Origin: Lutjanus erythropterus
Lineage: Eukaryota > Chordata > Actinopteri > Lutjaniformes > Lutjanidae
Assembly (NCBI GenBank): GCA_020091685.1
Contig: CM034608.1
Span: forward strand, 5,363,251-5,427,250
DNA length: 64,000 nt
Direction: 5' to 3'
Program-made: the position numbers and the translations under genes
Notes under the pieces: model-generated
Seen by the model: only the letters and a program-made list of their open reading frames with translations
Database searches by the model: none
What the model was told of the DNA's origin: nothing
Shown here: in pieces, positions 1 to 12,040 of the stretch
Position numbering within the stretch: the stretch's first letter is position 1
How the letters are laid out: every line of letters starts with the position of its first letter

Positions 1-1683
1 TCAAGGCATTATAACTAAATCATCAGTAGGTTGTCTGTTCTGTCCATGGCTTCAATACTGTGGCTGTAATTTTCTCTCTTTCTCTTTTTATCCTTTCATT
101 ATTTTTAGCCACAGACAGACAGATAAAAAAAAGGCGACTGTAGAGACAGACAGGCCGTTTTCAGGCCCAGTGGAGACAGGACCAGAGCACAGTGAGTCAG
201 TCCACACAGGAGGCCGGTACTCTAATCCTTATTAACATTTTTATGGATCACCAGGCTGAACGGGATCAGAATCAGATGTTCAGAGGAACCGTCCGCTCCG
301 TTTGAACCAGTTAAGGTGGGCTTGATTTAAGCTGTCAGGCTCTTGGAACAACCTCTGAAGCCGTAACATCTCTGGAGAAATAAGAGCGTCGAGCTCTCCG
401 CTTCCTCTGGCTTCTATTTACTAGATTTAATGTCGCTCTTTTCTCCCAAAATATTTTCTACATCAGCTCGAATTTTATTCTTTGTGATTCCGAATTAAGA
501 TCAAACAGGAGGGAAAGGTTTGAAACTGGTGGATTGTGATAAATCTTTTCAGGAGAGGATGCACAAATTTAGATCAGACGATATAAACAACTTTAGAAAA
601 CATGACTGTCCCATCTGTGGGACACCGAGGTCTCTGTTTGTGTTTGTAACTCCTTTCTTGCATAATTTTATTGTGTTTAATCCTCCGCTTCTCATGTTTT
701 CAGCCACCTTAATTAAATTTTAAAGTTACTTGTATATTTTGTAGGTTATAGCTGGAGTGTGGCATGCAAAATAGATTTCCATGCAGAAAGAAAACTATCT
801 TCCATGATTTATTCAGCAGAAACTTGCTGTCATAGTTAATTTATCATCATTAATTCCTCTAGATTTGTTGATCATGAGAAAACATCCCCTCTGAGGCAAG
901 GGTCTGACCCTGATCCCTTCCCAAAACCCTTAAAAATAACAGATTTTCTTTTTTTTCCGCTCACTTTCCTCATTTTAGTGTAACCTGCACGTCATTTCTC
1001 AAGTTTAGTCAAACTTTCTGGTCTGTCAACACGATCAAACCGAGCCAAATTAACCTTTAAATTCATTCTGACGTGGTTACGAAGATGGTATAAAGAGATC
1101 CGCTGATGTAATGCAGCAGCCGGATGCTCTAATGGCTGCACAGCCTCTCTCAACACGAACAGGTCAAGGGTTAAAATCCCTGCGAGCCAAAATGACGAAG
1201 ATGAAGGATTAAGTGTTAATGTATGTTGGTGCATTTAGTGCTTTAGTGCTCTGCCTTTCTCTCTAACTGTCGCTGTGTGCTGTATGTAAAAAAAACAAAA
1301 AAAAAAAACAGGAGAGCAGGTGTTCGTATTTGAATGATTAAAACTGAAAATGGCTCTGAGCAACATTAGAAGCTGAAGCTCGCTCTGTTCTTCATTTTAT
1401 TTTTATTTCTGAGAAATGTTAAATGAATTTAAAACTGACACTCTCAGTTAGCCATGACCATATGGAAAAGAAAAACAAATCTGTCTAAAACTTTTATTTG
1501 AACATTGTAAGTAATATATGACAGTCAAACCAGATGCAAGATCCTTTGAATATGTATTTAATATGAAACTTGGATAATTTATTAACCTATAAGTACTATA
1601 TGGCTGCCAATCCACATATATTATCCTTAATAGATAAGGCTACTTATATGAGTTTGGCAATCATTAGTGAAACCAAGATTTTT
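1..1683. other. Intronic sequence, no gene recognised
   Basis: This is AT-rich sequence upstream of the first recognised tcf4 exon, read as tcf4 intron. Reading frames are short and show no domain. A weak tRNA-like B-box (GGTTAAAATCCC at 1169-1180) could be a decayed SINE head, but no cloverleaf was found. A short poly-A-rich tract lies near 1288-1310. I see nothing else. Confidence 0.5.
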
Positions 1684-1691
1684 CAAGTATT

Positions 1692-2735
1692 CAGTGGTGG
1701 GAGAATTATTCAAATTCTTTACTGAAGTAAAAGTAAAAGCAAGATGTACTCAAAGCTTCTACAAGAAGCTTTCATATTTTGTTGATTTTGGAGGCCTTGA
1801 GGACAAAAGCAGTAGTGTTTCCACTGTAATAACCACAAAATAAAATATGAGAAATTAAATTATCTAAATAAAAAGTTCCTCCCGGTTATTTTTAACTGGC
1901 TAATGTATGACTCACTGTAACTTTGCCTGGGAAAATGTAAACACAGGCTTTTTGCATCTGATTTTAGGGACAGTCCTGCCCAGCGGTAAGCCTTAAAAAC
2001 AACTACACAGAAAGAGAAAATCTTCTCACTCATGGTCTTCTTAACTTAATATTGGGCACATAGAGGCATCAGTGATAAACTGAGATTGTTTGATGACCAG
2101 TTAAAAACACATGCTTTAAAGTATTAAAAGTCAAAGTTGTCTTTATGCAGTAAAATAGTGAGTGTTTTACTACTATATCAGATGTTTTTGGATTATTTTT
2201 ACTGCTGCATTAATGTGTATGTTGCTTTTTACTGCTGTAGATGTTTAAGGTTGAGCTCATTTTATCTACTTTATAGACCGTTGGTAGTTTAATCTACAGC
2301 AGTGCATCATGATCTATAAGATCATCACATGTTTCTACTGTAATGTGAGAACCACAAATCATGGTGTCAGAAAAAGCCTGTTTTCAGCTTTGGGGTGATG
2401 TGTTTTCCAGCTGATCCAAGAGGCTTTTTAAAGAGTTTATTTAGCTTAAGAAGTAGGAGAATTTTTCTAAAAATCTTATATTCGGTTTATCTCAAATATT
2501 CATAATCAACACGTCTAGAGTTTCATTGGACAGGAAGAATATGGAAAAAATGCCATCTGAAAAATAACTAAAGCTGTCAGACTCCAAATAGTTGAGTAAA
2601 AAGTATGTTTGCTTGTGAGATGTAGTGGAGTAAAAGTTTAAAGTTTCACAGAATGGAAATGCTCAAATAAAGTACCTCAAACTTGGACTTAAATACAGTA
2701 CTTGAGTAAATCTAGTTAGTTACTTTCCACCACTG
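1692..2735. mobile_element. Non-autonomous hAT-type DNA transposon with 8-bp target duplication
   Basis: The element starts with CAGTGGTGG and ends with CCACCACTG, an inverted pair. It is flanked on both sides by the same 8 bases, CAAGTATT (1684-1691 and 2736-2743). An 8-bp target duplication and CAG...CTG ends are the hallmark of the hAT superfamily. The subterminal sequence rich in TACTT/AAGTA repeats resembles the ends of fish Tol2-like elements. It is 1044 bp with no transposase frame, so it would have depended on a transposase supplied in trans. A truncated relative starts at 52261. Confidence 0.85.
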
Positions 2736-2743
2736 CAAGTATT

Positions 2744-3326
2744 ATACAAAAATCTTATAAGATGCCACATGTACAAGACATACAAATAATGGTATATAAA
2801 AAATGTATAAAATGGCATATATTGATATATAAAAAGCACACTGGTATATAACTGAGACGTGTTTAAATATTTAATTTGCCATGCAATTTAGTTCTAAACA
2901 ACATAATGTTTACTTGATTCTTACTTGAATTCATTTCATCATGTTATATTAGAAAATATATGACATATAGGTCTTATAAAACATGCAGTATATACAGGTA
3001 TACATAAACATTTACTATTGGAGGTAGCAGGAAATTCTTATGTTTTTTTCCCTCTATTTCTCTTCCATATGGGTTAGAATAGGTCTATATTATAATCCTA
3101 CAATTATAGATTCTGTGAATATAACATTTTCATTATTTACTGTCTGCTACTGTCAAGTTTTACCTGTTAAGCTATAGTTTAAATTCTTAAACTCTGGTTT
3201 AGTTTGATTTCATAAACTATAATTTGATGTTATCTGATGAAGTTGATGAATTTTTGATTCTTCAGACTGGATGTTGTGTAACCTGAACCAGCAGGTGAAC
3301 ACTGTTTCTGGTCGTCACTCACTTCC
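2744..3326. other. AT-rich intronic sequence
   Basis: AT-rich sequence with several ATATAAAA-like stretches (about 2790-2850). No gene, domain or clear repeat structure was recognised. Confidence 0.4.
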
Positions 3327-3740
3327 CGCGGCAGCCATCTTAGCGTTTGGTTTGTTTTGGGTTGGCACGTGTGCCGGATGCTCCGGTTGCCATGTTACAT
3401 CGCTGTCGCGGATGAGACCCGGGCGCCTGTCGCCAGCTTGCATCACCGTGGCAACGGGATAACTGTGACCCAGCACCCCACCGGCAGCCGTGCTCGCTTG
3501 CTCCCCACTCTCCTTCTGCACCCTCTTCAATAATTAACATGCCACGGCAGCCATCTTAGTTTTTGGCTCGGTTTAGGTGCCTGCCGGCGCGTTGCCTCGG
3601 CAACGGGGTCCCTGTAACCCAGCACTCCGGTGACGTTGGTCGCCTTGTAACACTCCAACTTTCTGAGTTGGAATCCATTAATCTGATTCAAATGCCACGG
3701 CAGCCATCTTAGAGAAGGTGATGGAGACGGTGATGGAGAC
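3327..3740. repeat. GC-rich diverged repeat block with YY1-like and RFX-like sites
   Basis: GC-rich, CpG-containing sequence set in AT-rich intron. A CGGCAGCCATCTTAG-type unit start occurs three times, with the core GCCATCTTA at 3334-3342, 3550-3558 and 3703-3711. Its reverse complement TAAGATGGC fits the YY1 site. Units 1 and 2 also share a second diverged segment (GGCAACGGG...CTGTRACCCAGCAC at about 3450-3477 and 3599-3625). Unit 2 has GTTGCC-TC-GGCAAC at 3591-3604, an almost ideal RFX X-box palindrome. Unit 1 has the separated half-sites GTTGCCATG (3386-3394) and GGCAAC (3450-3455), plus a CACGTG E-box inside a palindrome (3364-3375). It is either a regulatory block or a fragment of an unclassified repeat; the sequence alone does not decide. 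Confidence 0.55.
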
Positions 3741-4339
3741 ACACACATCCAGCTTCTACATATATTATGTTTGGATAATATCTGATTACAAATGAGTCCT
3801 GATTTAACAGTGAAAGCCACATGGAGTTTTAAAAATCTAAACTTCTATAAGCTTATTTGTGTTCAGTTTCTCTACATCTGTCAATATTTTACAGCAGAGC
3901 TTGTTGTTTACAGCAGCTCAGCAGGCCGGACGTCCCGTGTGTATCCAAGGTGACGCACGCATGACCTTGATGACTGTATGTGTCATCAGTTTAATTTATT
4001 TACACTGTTATTATTTATTTATGAAGCTTTATTTGGGAGAGCAGGTTCGGTGTGGACAACCTCCAAGAATAAACAGAAAAACTGCATGAAAATGAAACAC
4101 AGAATTAAAGAAGATGCAGGAAATTCCCTGAAATGCAACCAATAAATAATAAAAGGAATAAATAATACATAAATAATAAGGAATAAAAAGGACAAGGTTA
4201 TGAACAGCAGGGAAAGAACAGTAAATGACAGAAAATCATCTTTCAAAAATATCATCCTCCTCCCCTTCTGTCTTTGAAAAGAAAAATAAAACCATAAATA
4301 TTCATTGAACTTGCTCAAAGTTACGAGATGTGTGCGGTG

Positions 4340-4550
4340 TGTGTAGTCACACACACACACATACACACACACACTCGCTGCCTCCTACGCTCTTGTTCTC
4401 ACCCTGACAGCTTGGCTGCCGCAGAGAGCAGAGGTCTCATTGGCCGCGTGCCCTGCAACGGGCGTTTTGATTGGCTGTCGGGCCGGCTGCCACCATGCCA
4501 GCTGAGCGAACACGTTTGTATGTGTGTGTGTGCGTGTGTGACGAGTGTGT
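4340..4550. other. CA/TG arrays flanking a GC-rich segment with two inverted CCAAT boxes
   Basis: A CA array (about 4348-4374) and a TG array (about 4517-4540) flank a GC-rich stretch. The stretch carries two ATTGG motifs (near 4439 and 4470), which are inverted CCAAT boxes. It is promoter-like in composition, but no TATA box, initiator or linked exon was found. It lies about 0.6 kb after the YY1/RFX block. Confidence 0.25.
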
Positions 4551-4960
4551 TTATCATGGTGGCAGCAAACAACCGATCGAAATGCTCGCCGCTCTTGATG
4601 CCTGCCTCTCTTTGTATTTGTCTCTTCTTCTCTTGTTTAATTTTTGGATTTTTATTTATATTTTTAGATCTTTTTCCACACGATGATTACTAGCAGGTGA
4701 TGTTATTTGGATTTGTTTTGTAGTAACGTGATAATAGGCTCTTTGGAATCAAACCTATTTTGGATCGCAGTGGTTGTCAACCTGGGGGTCGAGGACCCAC
4801 CAAGGTGTCCCAAGACAAGTCAGAGGAGGCACAGGATAATTAAAGGAATAAGAAACACAGACTGTGTTACACAAAACTGTATTCATCTTTATCTGATTTT
4901 TCTTTAATTTGTGATTTTTTTTCTTGTGAAGCATTGAATACTTTTCTGCTGTTCTGTGTA

Positions 4961-5280
4961 ATTAAAGGTCCAGTGCGCAAGATTTATGGGGATCTGCTGG
5001 CCCATATTCATTAGTGTATAATCAACTGAAAATAAGAATCATTTTGTTTTTGCTACCTTACAATGAGCCATTTTTATCTCCAGACGGCATACATTCTCTT
5101 CAAGTCGACCATTTTGCACCGTCATGTTTCCAGAGTAGAATGGACAAACCCAACACTGGGTTTTCCACAGGTTTCGCAGCCAGTGTAGTTTCTCCTGCAC
5201 ACTTGGAAGGAGATACAAGTGGGTTGGATCTGCAAGCTCACTGCTTGATGTCACTAAATCCTACACACTGGTCCTTTAAT
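4961..5280. mobile_element. 320-bp MITE with about 26-bp terminal inverted repeats
   Basis: The left end ATTAAAGGTCCAGTG and the right end CACTGGTCCTTTAAT are inverted copies, and the match continues for about 26 bases with a few mismatches. Body and ends match the type of short DNA element I know to be abundant in percomorph fish genomes (ends read as 'AAAGGTCCAGTGTGTAAGATTTA'). It has no coding capacity. The superfamily is not assigned here. Confidence 0.75.
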
Positions 5281-6430
5281 TGATTTGAAAAGGTAACACA
5301 GTTTGGTTGAACTGCTCGTACAACATATGAGGAGTTATGACCCACTGGTCGAACTATGTTTTGAAATGAATGGTGTCAAAGACTAGGGCTAGATTTCTCA
5401 TTGGAGTTGGGGTTTTTTTCTAGGTTTTCTGGTTCTAGTTTAGATGGGAGACAGGAAGTAACCAAATCAGGCATCAAGGGAAGTCACTCTTTGCAGGACT
5501 GCTTGCAGCACACATCATTGTGGAACTGAGTTATTTTCAACTGACAAACAGTTTGGACTTTCTCATAAATACTGTAGGTGTGGCATCTTGAATGTATTCA
5601 AGGTAAGACAAGTAGTGCACATAAAAAGACAAAATATTTTGTTTGTCTATTTGTCCGACACACAAAGGCCATTTCCGTCAACACTGAACCATCTCCATTC
5701 TGACTCGTGCACCTAATTTTAAACCATTCAAAACATTTGGACCAAAAATAAACTAGTTTGGAACCTGAAAAGAGACCTAGAGCTGGTACTGATGGTACAG
5801 TATTCTACAGGTTGTTGTTGATGATGCATCTATTATTACAATGGCTCTGCTGAAAAGTGGTGGAAACGCGGGCTTGTTTACTGGATTGCATGAAATTTCT
5901 AAAAATCTTCAGTGAAGATGGTTCAAGAACTACAGCTAATTTGGTGGAAAAGGGCCTAGAGAGACCTTTTCTGATTGGAGGCCTCTATCAGCAGGACTTT
6001 CTCTGTGCCTTCCAAAACCAATGAAAAACCATGTTCAAAAATAAACCTGTTTTACGATGTGACAATTCTATGGTTAAGGTTTGGTTAGATTTAGGTACAA
6101 ACTTAGTTTGGTTCATGGAAAGATCATGGTTTGAGTTAAAATTGCTACTTTGTTAAGGCTGGGGAAATGTTGTTTGGATTAAAATGACTATGTTAAGGTT
6201 AGTGGACATTGTTTCCCATGGTCACATAACAGGCTTGTGGTCAAGGTTTAGGGACTATTGTGGTCATGGTTAAAAGAAATTGACATTTTGCACTTGGAAA
6301 CTTTTCCCTAGAGACTGAGTTCTGTGATTTTTCTTGGGGTAACAGTCTCTGAGGGTAATGTGTTGGTACTGGAGCAACTGTTGGGGGTTAAGGTCGTGCT
6401 CAAGGGGATCTCTGTTGCAGTGAGGAGGGC
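5281..6430. other. Intronic sequence, no gene recognised
   Basis: Mixed-composition intronic DNA with several GGTTAAGGTT-like phrases (about 6060-6260) of the kind found in old fish repeats. No open frame with a recognisable domain. Confidence 0.35.
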
Positions 6431-6590
6431 AAGGTGGCTGCAGCTCAGGAGGCACAGTAGAGCTAGGTTGTCCATTAATTGCAGGGTAGGCAGTTCAGTC
6501 CTCACATGTCCAAATGTCCTTGAATGAGGCACTGATGGTCAGGCCAGAACCTTGCCTGGTAGCTTGCTACTCTTGGCTTTGTGTGGGGGC
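6431..6590 (+). mobile_element. Decayed tRNA-derived SINE fragment
   Basis: The stretch reads like the common teleost SINE with a tRNA-like head. GGCTGCAGCTCAGGAGG resembles the A-box region, GGCAGTTCAGTCCTC is a decayed B-box, and then comes the typical ATGTCCTTGAATGAGGCACTG tail segment. The consensus words are recalled from other fish genomes and were not aligned. The B-box carries substitutions, so the copy is probably inactive. A shorter related piece (CCCTTGAGCAAGACAC) lies near 7208-7223. Confidence 0.6.
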
Positions 6591-6699
6591 TTGTTTTTCT
6601 GTACTTGTGGGGTCCAAAACCTAGAGGCCCACTGCATTTGTGGGTTCCAACCAGCTTTGTAGGGCCAGAATGCTGGATCCAAGTTTAAAAGGCTGTTTG

Positions 6700-7820
6700 A
6701 GGGTCAGAGTTAGAATTAGTTGAAGTATTGTTGAAGGGGCTAGGTATTGCATTAGGGTAAATGTTCTTTAGGGCTAGGGTTACACGGTGTAGGGTTAGGG
6801 TTGGTTACCCTGTCCCTACGTTTACCCTACATCAATGACAGGTCTCCACAAATATAGTAACACAAGTCTCTGTGTGTGACTCTATGATGGACAGTCCTCT
6901 GTGTAAAAGTCCCATGGAAATGTTCACTTTGCATGTCTCTCTGAAACTTAGATTGTTGTTAATTACTTCATCAATTGATTATTTATAAAACCACTTAATG
7001 AGCTGTCAGACAGCCAACTGGCTCAACACCAACTCTTTACCTCGGAGGAGTGTTTTTTTTCTAGTCGTCTCTCACTTGTCTACCTTCCTGCTGCTTTCTG
7101 TCTTTCCTTTTTCATTTGGTCTTAGACCATTTATATGGGTATATACAGCAACAGAGTGTGGGGAGGTTAAAATTTCAGATTAACCCAGTATCTGTGCTGC
7201 CTTTTTGCCCTTGAGCAAGACACTCAATCTTTATCTGCTGCAGGTGGTTGATCTTTGACCTCTGACCTTTCTAGGAAATTAGCAGGAGGAAAGAGTGCAC
7301 ATTTCTCCTTCGGGAATCAGCTGAGTCCCACAAAAACAGAGTCACACACACACACACACACACACTTTTTCTGTGTCCTCATCTGTTTCATTCCCAAACA
7401 GGAACAGACATGTTAGATAAAGTGATGATTTAGACGGGAACACGTTTTGAATCTCCTCACTGTCTCAGTGGGGATCCACACTTTGTGTGTGTTTTTTTCA
7501 ATTGTTCTTCATAAGGAAAAACCTTCCAAAAATGGAACTGAATGAAGTACTTCATTGGTATCAGTATAACTTTTATCGTACTGGTATTGTATTTTTTGTG
7601 ACTGTGATACCCAGCTCTATTGGTAAGACTCAGCCTCACCAAAATGTCCGTTTTCCTCTTGTCTGTTTATAATAATAATAATAATAATTTCATTTTCAGG
7701 ACATGCTTAGCCTAGCTTAGTACAAAGACTAAAAGCAGGGAGAAATAGTTAGCCTATCTCCAAGAAAAGAGAGAAAAAAAACCCTGTCTGAATTTGGGTT
7801 GGATAGTATGCCAGCAATGT
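6700..7820. other. Intronic sequence with a short CA array
   Basis: No gene was recognised. A CA array lies at about 7343-7366 and an ATA array near 7668-7690. Around 6715-6805 there are scattered TTAGGG words but no telomere-like array. Confidence 0.4.
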
Positions 7821-8205
7821 GTCAAGTCAAGTGAGTTTTATTTGCACAGCACTAAATCATAACAGAAGTTATCTCAAGGCACTTTTCATATAATGCAGGT
7901 TCAGACCTCTTTAAAATATTTACACCCAGATTTGGCAATACCATTTCCACCGTGGGAACTATCCCTTAGTGTCTCTGCTATATATTTGGGCTCGGTACAG
8001 GCTATGAAGCAAATCGGGGCTGGATTCTTGTGTGATCTTGTGAATCCAGGTGCTTCGCAAGGTAACGTGATTTTGGCAGCAGGAGAGCGACAGTTGTTGG
8101 CGGTAATGCACCTCTAAGCTTTTTTGCAACTGCTGCAGAAGGAGAGAGTGGCAATAAAACATGTAGGAGGAGGAGAGTGAAATTGTAAATACAGAGCAGG
8201 AGGCA
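7821..8205. repeat. Dispersed repeat, related to 24570-24750
   Basis: The part from about 8030 to 8200 shares long matching words with 24580-24745: GACAGTTGTTGGCGGTAATGC, then CTCCAAGCT/CTCTAAGCT, then TTGTAAATACAGAGCA. The two copies differ by small insertions and deletions. The first 80 bases (GAGTTTTATTTGCACAGCAC...) resemble a separate, widespread fish repeat. No ends or target duplications were identified. Confidence 0.6.
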
Positions 8206-8559
8206 TCCCAACCAACCAAAACTGAGGGAGAGAAAGCTCTAAATACAAGGAAAAAAAGATTAAATGTGATGAAGTATGATGGTTATTTTACAGATAATTA
8301 CTTATCCTGTGATAGGGGTCTGAATATGTTGAGTCTTATTTATTGAACAGGTTTAAAAATATAAATGTAACTGTAGAGATTGTAGTTCCAGCAGCAGTTA
8401 ATGTTGGAGGTATGAGTTGTCAAACAGCTGCTGGGTGCAGTCACTGCATTTGGTTTTAGGAATAAAATTAGAATTCACTTTGAATTCTGAGGACAGTATT
8501 GGAATACAGAGCTGTTTGTGCATCTGCCTGCTTTTTATATCTCTGTTTGTTCATAACCA

Positions 8560-8790
8560 GGCCTCCACATGTGTGTGTGCGTTGAGGTGTGTTTTTTATT
8601 TCCGTGTGTTTTCTGCGTCTTCCCCATTCGGCCTGTCAGGCCCGTGTTGGTCGAGGCGGTTCTCTCGCTAACGATCGCTGGCAGTCGGCAGCATGTGGCA
8701 GTAATTAAATCAAAGGAAATTGGTGAAAGAGAGAGGGGGGAAAAACGTCTGTGTGGTGAGTTTGCCAAAAAAAAAAAAAAAAAAAACGGT
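8560..8790. other. Intronic stretch with poly-A run and TAATTAAATCAAAG segment
   Basis: It contains CpG-bearing sequence (8600-8700), a homeobox/HMG-like segment (CAGTAATTAAATCAAAGG, about 8698-8715) and a long A run (8766-8787). It could include a small conserved noncoding element, but this cannot be judged from one genome. Confidence 0.2.
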
Positions 8791-9059
8791 CCTGGTGGTT
8801 GAAAGGAAAATGGGAGGCTAATAAAATGAGTGTGGAAGAGACTCGTAAAGAGCCGTCACCTGTGGAGAAATGTTTTTGTTCTCCGGCCTGAAAACCTGCA
8901 CGCAATCACACACACACCCATACACTCACATGTGACGGTGCCGACAGACGCGCACAAACCGCCTCGTTATTCATTTGCACAGATGGGGAAAGCATGCAGA
9001 CGCACATACACACATATAGAGGTAGAGCTCATGTACACACACATTTACACAGAATAGAT

Positions 9060-10320
9060 TTTTAAGAAAGACAGCTTTTCAAATCAATTACTATTATTAT
9101 TCTTATTGTCAATCAATAATGAAACAGCAATGTCAGGCAATGAATTTAAGGTTTGAAATGTAAAAAATGTGCTTTTTTCTCACTAAAACACTTCATACAT
9201 GTTTCAAAATTAGCTCATTTGACATAAGAAAACATACATTTATACTCATAATTCATTGACCTCAAAAACACTAGGAAGCATTACATAAATGAACGTTATA
9301 TCTCTGAAGTTTGAAGGATTTTTTCACACAAATGTAAGAAGAATGAATCAGAAATTCAGCAGTTTGCTTCAGTATACTTTACTGCAGCGATTCCCAAAGT
9401 GTGGGACATGAAGGCCCTGCAGGTGGGCCTTGACAGGTCATGAAAAATTAGTAAATAAAACATTTTTAAGTCACAGTTTTCTAAGTTTGAAATTTCCTTA
9501 AATATTTTTGATAAGTTTTTAAAAAGTAATGAAGAATTTTAAAAGTAATCAGAATTAATAAAAAACAAAACATGAGATTGAAGTTAGGTGTTATTACACT
9601 GTAATACATCATATTTGGTGACCTGTCACATAAATTTCAGAATATATCTTGTATCTTGTCATTTGTAAGATTAGTCTTGTGTTTTGATCAGATGTGTAAT
9701 TAAAGGTTTGGGTGGGCTGAAGAAGATTTTCAGATTTCAAACTGGGCCACAGCATTCTTAAGTTTGGGAGCGGCTGCTTTACTGTATTACCTCTCCTGCA
9801 TTTAGCTTACCTTTCAGTTGAAGCTGCATTCAGCAGTGTTTGGAAAGATTATTATTTCATTTTATTTCAAATATATTTCTACGGTTTTCAATATATGGCA
9901 ATATGGTTACTGCCGAAATGCACACATTTTGCCATGATGCTGTTTGAAGTGTGTTTTTAACAGTTCTGAAAACATGTTTGTTAGCAGTTTAAAACTGTGC
10001 TTCAGATATACAGTGTTTTGCAGGTGGAGGAGTTAAAATGAGGATAGAGTTAATGGTAGAATGTGGTCATTGAATGCATTTTGTGTGAAAGCAGTGAAAG
10101 ATGATTCACAGCTTGGTCTGCACAGATCTCTGACTGCATGAAGTTTTGAGAATGTGACTTCAGTTTTGACCCCCCAGAGAGAGTACATCTGATTTATCCA
10201 TTTTTCCCACAATTCATTTGACATCCTTTATACACAATTTTAATTTTAACACTCTGTGGTGAGACAGTTTGGTCTTAAACCAGCTGCAAAAATGAATTTA
10301 AATTGATTTATACTGGTTCT
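9060..10320. other. Intronic sequence with a decayed transposon-like segment
   Basis: Around 9385-9440 and 9690-9780, phrases of the type 'GCGATTCCCAAAGTGTGGG' and 'AAGTTTGGGAGCGGCTGC' face each other. This is typical of decayed hAT-like elements. No intact ends, no coding frame. Confidence 0.35.
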
Positions 10321-10521
10321 CTGTGGTTGTTTTGTGGTGTGTGTGTGTGTGTGGATTTGTAATTATCCATGTGCGTGTGTGTGGAGCCTGATGTCGCAGC
10401 AAATTTCCAATATTATTTCTTATTAATATCAAAATCATCAAATCATAAAAAATGTATCTGACATATCAGATCAGGATGGATTTTACATTAAAGTGAGTGA
10501 AACCCTGATGACATTTTGTGC

Positions 10522-10522
<1 letters not shown>

Positions 10523-10577
<55 letters not shown>

Positions 10578-10670
10578 GCGTGTGTGCAGTTATGGAGCCC
10601 TCAGTGCTCTGAAAAAGCCGCAGTGCGATTCGTTATTTCCTTCCTCTGATGGGTATTTCTCCTCTCAGGC

Positions 10671-10702
<32 letters not shown>

Positions 10703-10735
10703 AAATACACTTGAACACACACACACACTCGGTCC
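10523..10735. repeat. TG array followed by facing CA array
   Basis: A TG array (about 10523-10587) is followed roughly 80 bases later by a CA array (about 10670-10694, interrupted tail to 10735). On one RNA strand the two arrays are complementary and could pair. Translations of this stretch are pure Cys-Val or His-Thr repeats and are not genes. Confidence 0.9.
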
Positions 10736-10829
10736 CAGACCTCTGGCTATTTCCTGTGTCAGGGGGGACATTATAAAGCCACATTATGTTCACTATGAGC
10801 CTCCATATTCCCCCATCACTGAAATCATC

Positions 10830-10950
10830 CTGTGTGTGTGCGCGTGTGTGTTCTTGTATGTGTGTGTGTGTGATGAGAAGAGCCTACTCAATTTCCAGGG
10901 AAAAAGAGATGTGAAAGGCCGCGATATTACACACACACACACACACACAG
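10830..10950. repeat. Second facing TG/CA pair
   Basis: TG-rich sequence at 10831-10872 faces a CA array at 10930-10949, separated by about 58 bases. Confidence 0.8.
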
Positions 10951-11347
10951 AGTGGATTAGTTTGATGCGTTTCAGAGACACAGATCATCAGTCTGGATGA
11001 AACATTTAAAATAGAAACAAACAGAACAATCAGATGAGCGGCAGTATTGATCTTTAATCGGGAAAGTATATATTCATTTATCATGTTCTGCATCTGTCGG
11101 AATAATGAACAGGAAACTGTTTTTTCCTCTTTATTCAGTTTAGCTCTTTCTGCTTTCCTTTGTCTTCATCTTTTTCGGCATCTGTGGTTTCTAGAAAACG
11201 GCTGACCAGTAATAATTCAGGGAAATGACGTTACAAACAGGTGCAAACTACAGTGGTGGCAGGTCATTCTTGAAGTGTGTGGGCTTTGTATTGATTCTCT
11301 TAAAATGTTGGACTATCCTCTCTCTTTGTGTTTTGTCGGTTCTTAAT

Positions 11348-12040
11348 AAAAGTCTGGCTCTTCTCACCAGTTCTTCAACACTTTGTTGACTCCAATTAAA
11401 CTGAGCTGGTCTCTGCAAAGAATATGCTGTTGCTCCTGGGATTTGCTCTGCTGTGTTCGTAATTGACTCCAAACAGGCTGTCACTGTGAGAATATCCCTC
11501 TGTTGGTCCAGAAAATGACCCAATCAGATCCAGAAGTGGAATCCAGAGTGTTTTGTCCTCTTTGGGATGCCACAGCGAGGAAATTTCCCCACCATTTAAT
11601 AAACTCATAAGGAGACCGGTGTTACAGATTGTACCAGACATTTTACAAGAAAAAAAATATTTGTCAATTACGCTCAATATGTGTAACCTCAGGGCGTTCC
11701 ATTGACTTTGATCTTTAACTTTAGATCTTTCCCCAAAACGGCAAAAGTCTGGCTCTTCGCACCAGTTCCTCCACACTTTGTTGACTCCAATTAAATTGAG
11801 CCACTTACTTCAAAGAATGTGCTGTTGCTCCTGGGATTTGTAATGCTGAGTTCATAATTGACTTCAAACAGGCTGTCATTGTGAGGATATCTTTGTGTTG
11901 GTTCGGAATATTATCCAATCAGATCCAGAAGTGTTACAGATTGCACCGGATGTTTTGCAAGAAAAATATTTGTCAATATCTGTAACTTTAGGGGGCTTAC
12001 TTTGATCTTTAACTTTGGATCTTCCCCCAAAATGAATGGT
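11348..12040. repeat. Diverged tandem duplication, about 395-bp period, of an unclassified repeat
   Basis: Unit 1 (11348-11742) and unit 2 (11743-12040) both open with AAAGTCTGGCTCTTC and share GACTCCAATTAAA, GCTGTTGCTCCTGGGATTTG, ATCCAATCAGATCCAGAAGTG and GATCTTTAACTTT. Unit 2 lacks about 100 bases present in unit 1 (the TGGAATCCAGAGTG... segment). The minus-strand frames here (up to 126 codons) match no family I know. It is probably part of a transposable element. Confidence 0.7.

Noticed and set aside
1094-1190. Possible tRNA gene or SINE head (GGTTAAAATCCC)
   Set aside because: Only a B-box-like word; no A-box at the right distance and no cloverleaf.
6715-6805. Telomere-like TTAGGG words (also near 63706)
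   Set aside because: Only one or two consecutive copies; not an array.
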